The position numbers and the translations under genes were made by a program. Shown in pieces: positions 23,816-35,355 of a stretch of DNA of 64,000 bases (positions are counted from its first letter, which is position 1; each line of letters starts with the position of its first letter). The notes beneath the pieces were generated by a model. The model was given only the letters and a program-made list of their open reading frames with translations, was not told where the DNA came from and did no database searches. The DNA lies in the NCBI GenBank assembly GCA_035222895.1, contig JAVYIG010000309.1, positions 1 through 64,000 on the forward strand, read 5' to 3'. Source of the DNA: Strongylocentrotus droebachiensis. Taxonomy: Eukaryota > Echinodermata > Echinoidea > Camarodonta > Strongylocentrotidae.

Positions 23816-23944
23816 CCTCTGAGCAATTTCTCCCTGTCCATCCAGGCATGCAGAAACATGTGTAAGTAGCATCACCGGGATTCGTTAAGTGGTTTGTGCA
23901 GTTCACTTCATTGACACATGGGTTAGGGACACATGCATCAATGT
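23816..23944 (-). CDS. EGF-like exon (DIDACVPNPC)
   Basis: A 129-nt phase 1-1 exon: DIDACVPNPCVNEVNCTNHL, then TNPGDATYTCFCMPGWTGRN and CSEG. The six cysteines and the CMPGWTGxxC end are clear. There is a small insertion (NHLTNPGDATY) between Cys3 and Cys4 relative to its neighbours. Sequons NCT and NCS. The acceptor is a weak ACCTCAAG and the donor GTTTGT. Confidence 0.88.
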
Positions 23945-25378
23945 CTTGAGGTCAAAGCAAACAATATCACAGCCACAAAAGAAATACAACACAAAATAAT
24001 CAAAATCATGCATTAAATGCCCAATGTTTTCCATTATCTGCGAGCTTTGTATTTTGTTAAGTGCAATTTGTTTACTTTTTACAAGTTGGGCCTAGCTTCT
24101 TCTAACGTCTAACCCGTAAATTGGGATTCTTGCATATGTTTGCACTAGTCAGATTGGACTACATAAATCATTGTGCAAAATGTGTTTTTGCTTAATATAA
24201 TGGGTGGTATCAAAATGAATATAAAATCAAAATAGTGTACGAATATGCTTAGCATTAAGCATTTAATTGAACAATTAAAAATAAAAATAAATTGTTGGGG
24301 GGGGGGGGGGGGGGGCTCTAAAAGATGAAAAGTGACAATTGAACTATGTTAATGTCCCTCACCTCTAAGAATGTTTTCTTTTAAAAGTCTCTTCTATTAT
24401 AAATTTTAACTGTTTGATAAATGATTGGTTTTCTCTTGATATCTTTTCATTGGCTATTACTTATGAAACTTCACAAATAATTTCATTTTGGACCAAGAAA
24501 AGTCAGAGGAATACTTGTGAGGAATCAAAATGTACATGCAAATCAACACTAACAAACTGCATGATACATACTTTTGTAAGTAACTCCAAATAGTTTTGAA
24601 GTAAATAATAAGAAATCTCAATAAGCTGGCACCAGTTTTAGTATTTCTATACCTATGGTTATCAAGTGGAAATATACCTGCTTGCAGCATTCAGATATAA
24701 GCATTTTGCACTTTTGAAATAAATTTTAAATCTAAATTACTGGTTAAATTCATCAAGCAATTTGTCCATGTCATGCCCAACCGAGATATATTTCACGTAA
24801 TTTCAATTTAATAAGGACAACAAAAATGACATGGCTCTCTGAATTTTTTTTAAAAAACTGTGCAAACTTAGTAGTTTAAAGAGTGATACACATACTTCTG
24901 CCTACATGATCAGCAAATGAATGCAAATATAAGTATGTGTAAAATATAAGCTACGCAATTCCTTTACATAATTCTATCTATGATGTAAATACATATGATG
25001 AATATAAACAAAATACAAAACAGCGCAAATCAAACATTCATGCAGAACGAATTAAAAATCAAGTTGACATGAGTCATGCATGAGTCAAAGAATAAATCAG
25101 ACACCACACTGCTCTATTTGCAACGGGGATAACAGGGTACATAGAAATATAAATACATATCTCAGTTTCCTACATATATGCACCTGATACATACATGTCC
25201 TATTACATTTTATCTACCCATGTGTATATTGCTTTTCCTTCATGCTTTTTCTGGGAGACCCCTGTAAGAATAATTCCTCTTATTTTAAGAGTGCTTCCAC
25301 TACAGCCTCAGGTTTCAGCTCTTAGGTGTTCTGAAGAAGTGTATTTGAAAGGGATAACTAAGCTGCATGATATGTTAC
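23945..25378 (-). other. intron; G-run at 24298-24315
   Basis: AT-rich, with no exon or element ends that I can support. Confidence 0.4.
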
Positions 25379-25492
25379 CAAATTCACAGTGAGTTCCGTT
25401 GAATCCATCCGGACATGAACATGTGTATTCATTGACCAAGTCTATGCAGTTCCCTCCATTCATACAGAGGTTGCTCGAACACTCATTGATAT
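25379..25492 (-). CDS. EGF-like exon (DINECSSNLC)
   Basis: A 114-nt phase 1-1 exon: DINECSSNLCMNGGNCIDLV, then NEYTCSCPDGFNGTHCEFG. The DINEC and N-E-Y-T-C pattern indicates calcium binding. It is nearly the same as the exon at 14342-14455, and the similarity runs into both introns, so one arose from the other by segmental duplication. NGT is a sequon. Acceptor TGGTCCAG, donor GTAACA. Confidence 0.93.
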
Positions 25493-26400
25493 CTGGACCA
25501 AAAGAGAAAAAGAGAGAAAAAAATGATGTTAGCTGGGTTGGCTTCATGTCTTTTTCTACTTGTTTGTTCGTTGATAGCCTTTTAAATATACAAAAGGATA
25601 GCACGAGCCCTGCAGATGCCATCATTCCTACCAGGTCTAAGGAAATCTTGAGTGCCGGGAATGACTGAAAAAAAATCTAACGCATTAATACCAAACACCT
25701 TCCTGAATGTTTAAGACTACAAATATTGTACAAAAGCCAAATAAATGCAGTAGAAGATTTATAATAGCTGAGAAGTGAGCATAGAAAAATGAGAAAAATA
25801 AAGGTAGATATCTAAACTGGCAAATATTTGACCATGTGTTGGATTAAGTGAATATCTTCTCCTGCACGTTTTCAATTACACTTTGTTTGTCCAAGGAACG
25901 TCTCTACTGCTTAGTTAGTATTCAGAATGATTTTAAGCCAGTTCTAATGAAATTAAGTTTCATTGACCAGATAATGTTTTGACAACTGTGCAAACTTGAG
26001 AGTTTAAAGGTTGGGTGAAATCCAAATATAAAGTTGATTCCTGTTGATGTGCAGGGCTGCATACAACCCATATTTTGTTATTCAAACATCTAAACATATT
26101 TCATAGATTTTTAAATACATTTACACATATTTTTCTCAGAAATACTCCAAATCTCATCATTTATCTTGTGAAATCATTTGTCAATCATTAGTGAGCTAAC
26201 AAGAGACAGTGGTATGTAGCTTCACCAGAGTTGACCAACTGTTTACAATAGAACAAACAACACCATCTTAGGAATTGCTATGACAGACGTGCTGTAGCAT
26301 CACCAGGAAAAGAAAGGTAATGTGGAGGTATTGTATGACAGAATGCAATTCTTTTGTGAGCACGTGCTGACCTGGGGAAAGTTACATACTACTGTCTCTT

Positions 26401-27560
26401 TCCAGAAGGCAATAGGTTAAATGCGATAGAAATACCGGAAAGAAAGAAAACTGAAAATTCCCCACCCCCCCCCCCCAGAAAACAAAGGCATGTACACAAA
26501 TATACTGGTTATTCAGGTGCAGTGCTACAAGTCTTAATAGGCTAGCTCCAATTGAAAAGGAGAATCAGTAATGTCATTTGAAATCTGGTTAGTAATGCCA
26601 TGTAGAATGATGGGCACCATTAGTTGACACCCAATTTTAATTAAACATATATATATCTATTGAGCAACATTTATATGAATGAAAGTAAAAGCTGTATAAT
26701 TTATGGTACCTCAAAGGACTAGGAAAACAGAGAAATAGGAGACCTCTTTCAACCTGCAAAAAGGGCGATCTATATTGGTGAAAAGGATAATGTCTGCTCT
26801 GAATTGATGCAATTTTATTCTGATCTATTTTAGCGGCCACCTCTACACAGATGTAGTCTATCCACATTTTCCTTGCTTCCCAATGAGTGCTCAAACAAGT
26901 GAAACCTGGCTGGTGTTGCTATCTGAAAGCAGTGGTCACTGTTTACCATTTCCTTTGCTTAGCCTTAAATAGACGAGTTACATAATATACAAAGAGCCTC
27001 GCAGAAGACTGATATAAGATAAATAGCGAGAAAGGAATAAGGAATAAGGAATAGATACAGTACAGTATATTGTAGAAGGAATATCTCTATTTTCTTGTAC
27101 TGCAAAAGCAAACCCTATGTGTACCGATATACATGTCATGTCATGTGAATGTGCTGCGGATAAATACAAAATAAAACCAGCTTCAAATGTAAATGGAACA
27201 CCGTTATAAGGAACTGACAGATCCAGAGGTTGCATATGTTGTGTGCATCCTTGGTTTTTCCACGGCGTTGAAGATGCTGATAAAAATGGAATTCTTTTGT
27301 TTTATAACTGCTTTTTATGTACACCAAAGACTTGAGTATATCAGAATGAATGTGCCCAAAACCTTCAACTGTTTCAAATGTCATACCATCACATATCGTT
27401 GTGCTATCGGTTTGCAGTTCATATCCAGTATTACACATGCAGGTGAAGCTTCCTGCGTTGTCCATACAGAAACTTTTTGCAATATCACACGTATGGGTTC
27501 CATCGGTGCATTCATTCACGTCTGCTCAGAAATTAAAGTACAGCAAATTTGAGCAAGAGC
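26401..27560 (-). repeat. segmental duplication, copy A (uninterrupted)
   Basis: Starts CCAGAAGGCAATAGGTTAAA and runs through the cbEGF exon 27387-27521. Copy B at 30234-33060 has the same blocks in the same order but is expanded by insertions. Copy A therefore preserves the empty sites. Confidence 0.8.
27387..27521 (-). CDS. cbEGF exon, last of the cluster
   Basis: A 135-nt phase 1-1 exon: [20 protein letters not shown], then DNAGSFTCMCNTGYELQTDS and TTICDG. The D-V-N-E-C start, the GSFTC aromatic and six cysteines make a calcium-binding EGF domain. Acceptor TTCTGAGCAG, donor GTATGA. It belongs to the GYELQT subfamily with 32909 and 39164 and sits in copy A of the segmental duplication. Confidence 0.93.
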
Positions 27561-27842
27561 ATTGAATGAAAATAAGATTCATAATCAGATCATTAGATGC
27601 AAGCAAGCTCCAGTCCATCAAATGTACAAAATAACTTTCCTTTAGAAATTGATCAATAGATAGTAGTAACACAATGCATAAACTATGGAAATAGCTGGAT
27701 TACTTTATATTCGTAGGAAGGGTTTTGCGCCAATCTGATACGCAAATGCTGTAACAATGCATGTATGCTCGCAGCCCTTAAAAAAATACTTGAGGACAAT
27801 TTTTTTTTCCTCACCGTTTCTAATGTTGAAGGCAATTTAAAA

Positions 27843-28346
27843 ACAAACACACGGTCGTATTAGTTATGCAAATCGGGTACCGTAATTAACGTTGTATAAA
27901 CCGCCCTCGTGTATTAACCGCACCCCTCTTTTTCGCCCCTAAAAAAAAAAAAAAAAAAAAAAAATTGCCAACTCTTTTTTGCCGAATCTGTCGGCAGCAA
28001 GCCAGGTCCGTGTTAAAAAACCCACACGGGAAGGCCTTTCATTTAACTGAGAGGTGCAGCTGAATGCGTAAGATCATTAATGTAAATTTAAAAAAACAAG
28101 AAGATATAGTTTATATGCAGGTGGTATTTCTACATAGGTACCTTGAATGCAGTTTTCAAAGAGAAATTATGGGAAACCAATGGGTCACCTTTCTATAAAG
28201 TACTGAAGTGCTAACGTCCTATTTGCTCATCATCATGTAGGTTACTGATTCTAAACTACAGAGCCTGAGCATGAGTAACATTCAGATACATTTCACACAA
28301 ACGGATGTGTACCGGTATATACAAATTTGGTATAAAAATCTCATAC
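27843..28346 (-). other. intron; poly-A tract and first copy of a 180-bp direct repeat
   Basis: A poly-A run lies at about 27944-27963. A block of about 180 bp at 28098-28275 (GATATAGTTTATATGCAGGT onwards) recurs almost identically at 28816-28996, on the other side of the exon at 28347. Confidence 0.7.
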
Positions 28347-28487
28347 CCGAACAAGCTGAGGGGTCTGATGAATCAGTCTCGAATCCAGAATTGCAGGTGC
28401 ACATGTAGCTTCCAATCGTGTTTGTACAATCGCCATTGACTGCATCACAAGGGAAGTCAGCATCGGTCTGTAAACACTCGTCTATAT
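28347..28487 (-). CDS. cbEGF exon, divergent member
   Basis: A 141-nt phase 1-1 exon: DIDECLQTDADFPCDAVNGD, then CTNTIGSYMCTCNSGFETDS and SDPSACSG. DIDEC, GSYMC and six cysteines define a cbEGF. It does not belong to the GYEL/GYEH array and sits between the two copies of the segmental duplication, so it probably represents the original single-copy exon here. Acceptor TTATTATTGCAG, donor GTATGA. Confidence 0.92.
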
Positions 28488-29360
28488 CTGCAATAATAAC
28501 ACAAGGTAATACAAACTAGATAAATAATATTTCACGATTGTTCCCACAAAATCTATATTATAGAGGCCTGGTGCCCACTGCCAAGTTTTAACTGACAAAT
28601 CTGATAGAAACAAGCCAGCTTTGACTTAATATCTGAACGGCATCTTGTTGGCATTGCATAAAACTTCCCATTGATGGTAACCTCCCATGGAAACTTTTAT
28701 TTGATTGGCTGTTTAGTGATGTTGCCATGGTAGTTAATATCAATGGCAAAATTACAATCAATGGTAAGTTTTATGCAACAGGGCCCTGAATTTACAGTGT
28801 GTATAAACTGCGCAGAAGATATAGTTTAAATGCAGGTGGTATTTCTACATACATGTATGTACCTTGAATGCAGTTTTCAAAGAGAAATTATGGGAAACCA
28901 ATGGGTCACCTTTCTATAAAGTACCGAAGTGCTAACGTCCTATTTGCTCATCATCATCTAGGTTACTGATTCCAAACTACAGAGCCTGAGCATGAGGTTC
29001 TCCACAAAGTAATTCAAGCAATGGGCTGGAGCAGTGTTTGGCGCTGGTGTGACCACCACACTACCGTTAAGCACAAAATTGTTTGGAACCTGCAACCTTG
29101 ACGACTCTGTATGATGACACACTTTGGTACTCTATACAAGTGGTTGCTACAGCAGGTTTTACTATGTATCATATTATAGCTTACCAATGACCATTGACCA
29201 ATCCCAGAGCTATTTGATATGAGTATGAACCACCAATCGCCCAGCATAGGGCATTGACAAGGTATATTCAATTGGTAATTTCATTTCTGCTAACATCTTG
29301 CCGTTAAGAACAGGATGAAAAATATAGGATGGCATGCAGAAATATAGTCTTTAACCACAC
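28488..29360 (-). other. intron
   Basis: It contains the second copy (28816-28996) of the 180-bp direct repeat. The 84-codon open frame at 29014-29271 has no domain. Confidence 0.5.
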
Positions 29361-29364
29361 TTAA

Positions 29365-30155
29365 GCTATGGTCACATCACCTAAAAGTAGCCTGCTCGGC
29401 AGCCGGGCGGCGAGTTTCGAGCCAATTTCGCCCAGGCACCGAGGGCGGCCGCTTGGGCACCACTTGTTTTTAGGGCATCGCTCGGTCACTGCTTAAGTTT
29501 TAGCGCGGAGTTAAAATTTGGGCGGTGCCTGCTCACTTTCACTCGCCGCCCAAAGAATGCTCGATGCCCGGGCGGTCTCCGTCCGGGCACCGACCTAATC
29601 GAGCATTCGCCGTCGAGCGATTTAGGTCAAAAATCAAAGCCGCTAGGTCTAGGCTGCTGAGCGTTCACCGCCCGGTCGCTGCCCGGTTGCCGCTGGGAGA
29701 TCAGTCGGTCACTGGGCGGGGAGTTCAAAATCGGTCAGCAACCTTTGACCTAGCGGCTTTGATTTTTTACCTAAATCGCTCGACGGCGAACGCTCAAATA
29801 GGTCGGTGTCCGGGCGGCGAACGCCCGGGCACCGAGCATATTTTGGCGACCGCCGATCACCGGCAGGCTGCCGGGCAATTTCCTTAAAATTATCCGGTGG
29901 CCGGTGGGAGATTGCTCGCGTATCGGTAGGTCATCGGTCGGTCACTGCCGCCCGTAGAAGCTCTCCGATTTTGCCCAGTTTTGACCTAAAATTGACCGGC
30001 GACAGACGGGAAATCGACAGGGCACCGCCCAGGCATCGCTGTGGCTCTACAGCCTGCTGGACTTCTCCAAAAAGTCGTTGGGCGATGCCTTAATTCCAGC
30101 GGCGACCAAGCAGGATACTAATCGGTCGGTCGCTGCTCTGATTTTTGACCATAGC
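29365..30155. mobile_element. GC-rich TTAA-flanked foldback (piggyBac-like MITE)
   Basis: The ends GCTATGGTCA and TGACCATAGC are perfect inverted repeats flanked by TTAA (29361-29364, 30156-30159). The interior is far more GC-rich than its surroundings and full of CGGTC/GACCG words in both orientations. An inner palindrome pairs 29634-29651 with 29748-29765. No transposase is present; the open frames are by-products of the GC-rich repeats. Confidence 0.7.
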
Positions 30156-30375
30156 TTAACCTGTAGACAAAAAACCCATTGACTAATGAATTCTCTTTTT
30201 CCCATATAATAGGCTTAATACATGACTCATTAATTCCAGAAGGCAATAGGTTAAATGTGATAGAAATACAGGAAAGAAAGAACACTGAGAATTTTCACCC
30301 CAAAAAAGAAAATTAAGGCATGTTCACGTACACAAATATACTGAATATTCAGGAGTGTAGTGCTTTGAGTCTTAT

Positions 30376-30831
30376 GCCACCCTGACACTGGCACAAATTT
30401 TGTCCCTCAATGACACGCAATATGCATCGAGGCAACGCAACCTGTCTACGCGATTCACGGCCAAAATGGGCCGCATGGGCACACATTGACACGCAATGGC
30501 ACTACTTGTTTACGCATATGTGAGTATATGTATTGTTCGCGCATAGTAAAGTAGTTTATTTCCATGGCACGCATTGACACGCACTGTCGGCATAGTTTGC
30601 GCCGTGTTTCGCACAGTGTTCACGCATGATTCATGCGAGTTGCACGCACATGGTACCAAAGTTGGTGCATGCCAAATTTTTGAACATTTCAAAATTCTCT
30701 CTACGACATGGCAGGCACCCCTGCACCCTTTACACACTCCTCACGCTCGTTCATGAAGACTTTAATCATTGGCACGACGTACTGCGTGGCATTGCGGGGA
30801 CAACATTTGTGCCCCGCAGTGTCAGGGTGGC
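30376..30831. mobile_element. 456-bp MITE inserted in duplication copy B
   Basis: The terminal repeats GCCACCCTGACACTG and its complement are perfect over 15 bp. The inside is rich in CGCA and ACACGCA words. Copy A lacks it: AGTCTTAATAGGCTAGCTCC at about 26530 is the empty site. After the right end, GGGTGGCTTTAATA is repeated, a small duplication. The exact target duplication is unclear. Confidence 0.7.
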
Positions 30832-32221
30832 TTTAATAGGGTGGCTTTAATAAGCTGGCTCCAATTGAAAAGGAGAATCAGTAATGTCATCTGAAATCTG
30901 GTTAGTAATGATCTATAGAATGATGCACACCATTAGTTGACACCCACCTTTAATTTAAGTATATACATATATATATATATATATATATCTATTGGGCAAC
31001 CATTAATATGAATGCATGTGAAAGCCCTTGAACTCCTCCAACCTCAAAGGACTAGGAAAAACACATAAATAGAAGACCTTCTTCTACCTGTAAAAAAAGG
31101 GCAATCTGTATTAAATACATCAGTGAATAGGGAAATGTCTGCTCTGAATCGATGAGAATAAAATTATCAACATCTGTGTTAGAGGGCTTTGCATACATGT
31201 ACAATTAACAACTAAATTATTCAAACCCTTTGTAAATTTGATGTTTTGTCTGATTTTCGTAACTCAAGAATGTAGGGTGGACTGGTTGAATTAGGGCTTT
31301 TTTTGTTAAATACTTTTGATTGTAAGCTTTAACAAAAAAATCTCACATACCTAAAAAATTACAAAACTTAGTAAGGGTAGGAATAATGTAGTTGTTACCT
31401 ATATATACATGCATAAATATAATTGTATACATTCCAGCTGCTCCAATGTAATTCCCAAAACACAAGTGATACTTGTACACACAATTTGTACATTTCTACA
31501 GTTTACATTGCATATGATTCAGATTTTTTCCAATCCAAGCAAATCTATTTTAGCGGCCACCTCTAGACAGATGTAGTCTGTCCACATATAGTGGCCATTT
31601 TCCTTGCTACGTACCCGATGAGAGCTCAGATACTGTGAAACCTGGCTGGAGTTGCTATCTGAAAGCAGTGGTCACTGTTTACCATTTCCTTTGCTTAGCC
31701 TTAAAAGTAAAGTCGAGTTTTGGTCATGCGATTGCATTGTGAAAGAAACATGGAATCGATCAGAAAAGGTTGATCATCTAGCATTTAAGTATTGGTATGT
31801 ACTGCCAGGTTCTGGAATCATCAAAATGATAAGAAATTTGTCCAGTCTTGGTATAGTTACAAGTACTGTACACAGAAAGATGTATATAGGACTACACGAA
31901 CATGTGGCATAAAAATCTGTCCCAATTTTTATGATGTTAAATACCATATTAAGGCATTTGAAGAGCCATGCTTTTCAGGGAACATTTTTATCTGATGTTC
32001 TTCCACACTTGATAATACAATGATAACGCTCACAAATCATTTATCACCTCTACCCAGAACTCAACCTTCTCTTTAAATGGACGGGTTTATACATAATACA
32101 CAAAAAGCCACACCGATGACAAACAAAAGGAAATAGCAAGAAAGGAATAGATACAATACAGCATACTGTAGAAGGAATATCTCTATTTTCTCGTACTGCA
32201 AAAGCTAACCATATGTGTACC

Positions 32222-32353
32222 CAGGCGCGTACGCAGGGGGGGGGGGGGTTTGGGGGGTTAACCCCCCCTTTGGTATTTTTATGTGTATAAACCCCCCCCA
32301 AAAAAAACCTAAAACCCCCCCCCTTTGGATTTTTTTTTTTTTTTTTTTTTTAT

Positions 32354-32387
<34 letters not shown>

Positions 32388-32726
32388 ATCCCCATGAATG
32401 ACCCTAAAACAGGTGACCTTACCCCCCCCAACGGAGCAAAATGTCAAATTTTCAAATTTCGAGGTCAAAAAAAAAAAAAGTGTCCTCTTACCCCCCCCCC
32501 CCCCCCCCCCCCTCCCCCCCCCCCCCCCCCCCCCCCCCCCGCTTATTCAGCGGTCGGGTGAGTCGTTGCGATTTTTTGGGGACCAAAAAAAAAAAAAAAA
32601 TGTGTCCTCTTACCCCCCCCCCCCCCCCCCCCCTTTTTCAGCGGTCGGCTGAGTCGTTGCGAAATTTTCGGCCCGATTTATGAATGTTAAAACCCCCCCC
32701 TTGAAAAAATCCTGCGTACGCGCCTG
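32222..32726. mobile_element. 505-bp hAT-like element with 8-bp target duplication
   Basis: Perfect 16-bp inverted repeats CAGGCGCGTACGCAGG lie at the ends, flanked by TGTGTACC on both sides (32214-32221, 32727-32734). CAGG ends and an 8-bp duplication are hAT hallmarks. The inside has poly-T, poly-A and poly-C tracts and two TCAGCGGTCGG..GAGTCGTTGCGA blocks; no protein is encoded. Copy A at about 27118 has the empty site. Confidence 0.85.
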
Positions 32727-32908
32727 TGTGTACCGATATACATGTCATGTGAATTTTGCTGCGGATCAATACATAATGGTATTTCTATAGCGCTGAAGGT
32801 GCTGATAGAAATGGAATCTTTCGTTTTATAGCTGCTTTTTATGTACAACTGAAAAGTTTATTTCAGATCCCATGCGCCCAAAATCTTCAACTGTTTCAAA
32901 TTTCATAC

Positions 32909-33043
32909 CAACACACATCGTTGTGCTACCAGTTTGCAGTTCATAGCCAGTATTACACATGCAGGTAAAGCTTCCTTCGATGTTCATACAAACACTCTTT
33001 GCAATATCACACGTATAGGTTCCATCAGTGCATTCATCCACAT
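32909..33043 (-). CDS. cbEGF exon, array unit (GYELQT type)
   Basis: A 135-nt phase 1-1 exon: [20 protein letters not shown], then NIEGSFTCMCNTGYELQTGS and TTMCVG. Calcium-binding EGF with six cysteines. Acceptor TTCTGAGCAG, donor GTATGA. It starts the roughly 770-bp tandem array that continues upward to 39.8 kb and is also the exon of segmental duplication copy B. Its closest relatives are 27387 and 39164. Confidence 0.93.
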
Positions 33044-33681
33044 CTGCTCAGAAATTAAAGTACAGCAAATTTGAGCAAGAGCATTGAATGAAAATAAGTT
33101 TCATAATAAGATCGTAAGATTTAAAGCAAGCACCACTTCATCCAAAGTACATGAAAATCTTCCTTTGAAAAAAAAAAATTGAAGGTTATTTGATCAATGA
33201 CCTGTTGATGAAATCAACATGACCTTTGACATTAACATCCTATCTCAAGATACAACGATGTCTTCTTTTAAATAAACAAGAATACAGGATAAGATACAAG
33301 TCTAATTAAATCTATGCAAAAATTGAATTTTCCTTTAAACAATAATTAGTCAGGGGGGTTACTGTACCTATATGTGTATGACCTTTGACTTTTATATGAC
33401 CTGGAACAAATAATGCATGGTCTCTACTTTAATAACACAACCTAATTTCAAGATAAATCTAACACTTCACTATCAAAAGGATAAAGATAATTTGGGACTG
33501 GCAAGGGCATCCTCATATTTTGTGTGGTGACTTAGAGTTCTTTAAGTAATTTTGGAAGGGCCACATTAATGTCAGCTAACCGGATAAATAATAATAAACC
33601 TATACACCACTCATTATACAACAAAATAGTTTATTTCACAACCAATGCGCCCAAAACCTTTAACTGTTCAAATTATCCTAC

Positions 33682-33813
33682 CATTACATATTGCTGTGCT
33701 ACCAGTTGGATGTTCATAGCCAGGATTACACACGCAGTTAAAGCTGCCTACTGTGTTCATACAAACACTTGTACTATCACACGTATGGCTTCCATCAGTG
33801 CATTCATTCACAT
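33682..33813 (-). CDS. cbEGF exon, array unit (GYEHPT type)
   Basis: A 132-nt phase 1-1 exon: DVNECTDGSHTCDSTSVCMN, then [20 protein letters not shown] and AICNG. Six cysteines and DVNEC. It differs from its array neighbours by A for T before ICNG. Donor GTAGGA, acceptor TTCTGAGCAG. One codon shorter than the GYELQT type (CDSTSVC instead of CDIAKSVC). Confidence 0.92.
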
Positions 33814-34449
33814 CTGCTCAGAAATTAAAGTACAGCAAATTTGAGCAAGAGCATTGAATGAAAATAAGATTCATAATCAGATCATTAGATGTATAAAGCA
33901 AGCACCACTTCATCCAAAGTACATGAAAATCTTCGTTTGAAAAAAAAAAATCTTGAAGGTTATTTGATCAATGACCTGTTGATGAAATCAACATGACCTT
34001 TGACATTAACATCCTATCTCAAAATACAATGATGTCTTCTTTTAAATAAACAAGATTACAGGATAGGATACAAGTCAAATTAAATCTATGGAATAATTGA
34101 GTTTTTCTTTTAAACAATGCTTCGTCTGAGGATTGACCAATACGTGTATGACCTTTGACTTTATGACTTGAAATACATTAGGCGTGATCTCTACTTTAAT
34201 AACACAACCTAATTTCAAGATAAATCTAACACTTCACCATCAAAATGATAAAGAGAATTTGGGACTGGCAAGGGCCTCCTCATATTTTGTGTGGTGACTT
34301 AGAGTTCTTTAAGTAATTTTGGAAGGGCCACATTAATGTCAGCTAACCGGATAAATAATAATAAACCTATATACCACTCATTCTACAACAAAATAGTTTT
34401 ATTTCACAACCAGTGCGCCCAAAACCTTTAACTGTTCAAATTGTCCTAC

Positions 34450-34584
34450 CATTACATATTGTTGTGCTACCAGTTGGATGTTCATAGCCAGGATTACACA
34501 CGCAGTTAAAGCTGCCTACTGTGTTCATACAAACACTTGTTGTAGTATCACACGGATTGCTTCCACCATCGCATTCATTTACAT
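34450..34584 (-). CDS. cbEGF exon, array unit (GYEHPT variant)
   Basis: A 135-nt phase 1-1 exon: DVNECDGGSNPCDTTTSVCM, then [20 protein letters not shown] and TTICNG. The loop between Cys1 and Cys3 is distinct (DGGSNPCDTTTSVC), so this unit has diverged most in the N-terminal loop while its second half is the same as its neighbours. Donor GTAGGA. Confidence 0.92.
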
Positions 34585-35223
34585 CTGCTCAGAAATTAAA
34601 GTACAGCAAATTTTAGCAAGAGCATTGAATAAAAATAAGATTAATAATCAGATCATTAGATGTATTACCGGAAGCAAGCACCACTTCATCCAAAGTACAT
34701 GAAAATCTTCCTTTGAAAATAAAAACTTGAAGGTTATTTGATCAATGACCTGTTGATGAAATCAACATGACCTTTGACATTAACATCCTATCTCAAGATA
34801 CAATGATGTCTTCTTTTAAATAAACAAGATTGCAGGATAGGATACAAGTCTTATTAAATCTATGGAAAAATTGAATTTTCCTTTAAAAATAATTAGTCAG
34901 GGGGTTGACCTATATGTGTATGACCTTTGACTTTTATATGACCTGGAACAAATAATGCATGATCTCTACTTTAATAACACAACTTAATTATAAGATAAAT
35001 CTAACACTTCACCATCAAAAGGATAAAGATAATTTGGGACTGGCAAGGGCCTCCTCATATTTTGTGTGGTGACTAAAAGTTCTTTAAGTAATTTTGGAAG
35101 GGCCACATTAATGTCAGCTTACCGGATAAATAATAATAAACCTATATACCACTCATTCTACAACAAAATAGTTTATTTCACAACCAATGCGCCCAAAACC
35201 TTTAACTGTTCAAATTGTCCTAC

Positions 35224-35355
35224 CATTACATATTGTTGTGCTACCAGTTGGATGTTCATAGCCAGGATTGCACACGCAGTTGAAGCTTCCTACTGTGTTC
35301 ATACAAACACTTGTACTATCACACGTATGGCTTCCATCAGTGCATTCATTCACAT
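35224..35355 (-). CDS. cbEGF exon, array unit (GYEHPT type)
   Basis: A 132-nt phase 1-1 exon: DVNECTDGSHTCDSTSVCMN, then [20 protein letters not shown] and TICNG. Essentially the same protein as units 33682 and 37255. Donor GTAGGA, acceptor TTCTGAGCAG. Confidence 0.93.

Larger units (their letters stand above)
30234..33060 (-). repeat. segmental duplication, copy B (expanded)
   Basis: It matches 26401-27560 block by block, for example the GGAGAATCAGTAATGTCAT, GCGGCCACCTCTA and AGCAGTGGTCACTGTTTACC blocks, and ends with the cbEGF exon 32909-33043. It is longer because of insertions at 30376-30831, about 31165-31540, about 31705-32070 and 32222-32726. Confidence 0.75.

Noticed and set aside
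29525..30093. Two plus-strand frames of 95-120 codons, rich in Arg/Pro/Gly
   Set aside because: By-products of the GC-rich foldback element; open frames on repeats of CGGTC/GACCG words.
32050..32683. Poly-Pro/Lys frames on both strands
   Set aside because: They are translations of homopolymer runs in the hAT-like element.
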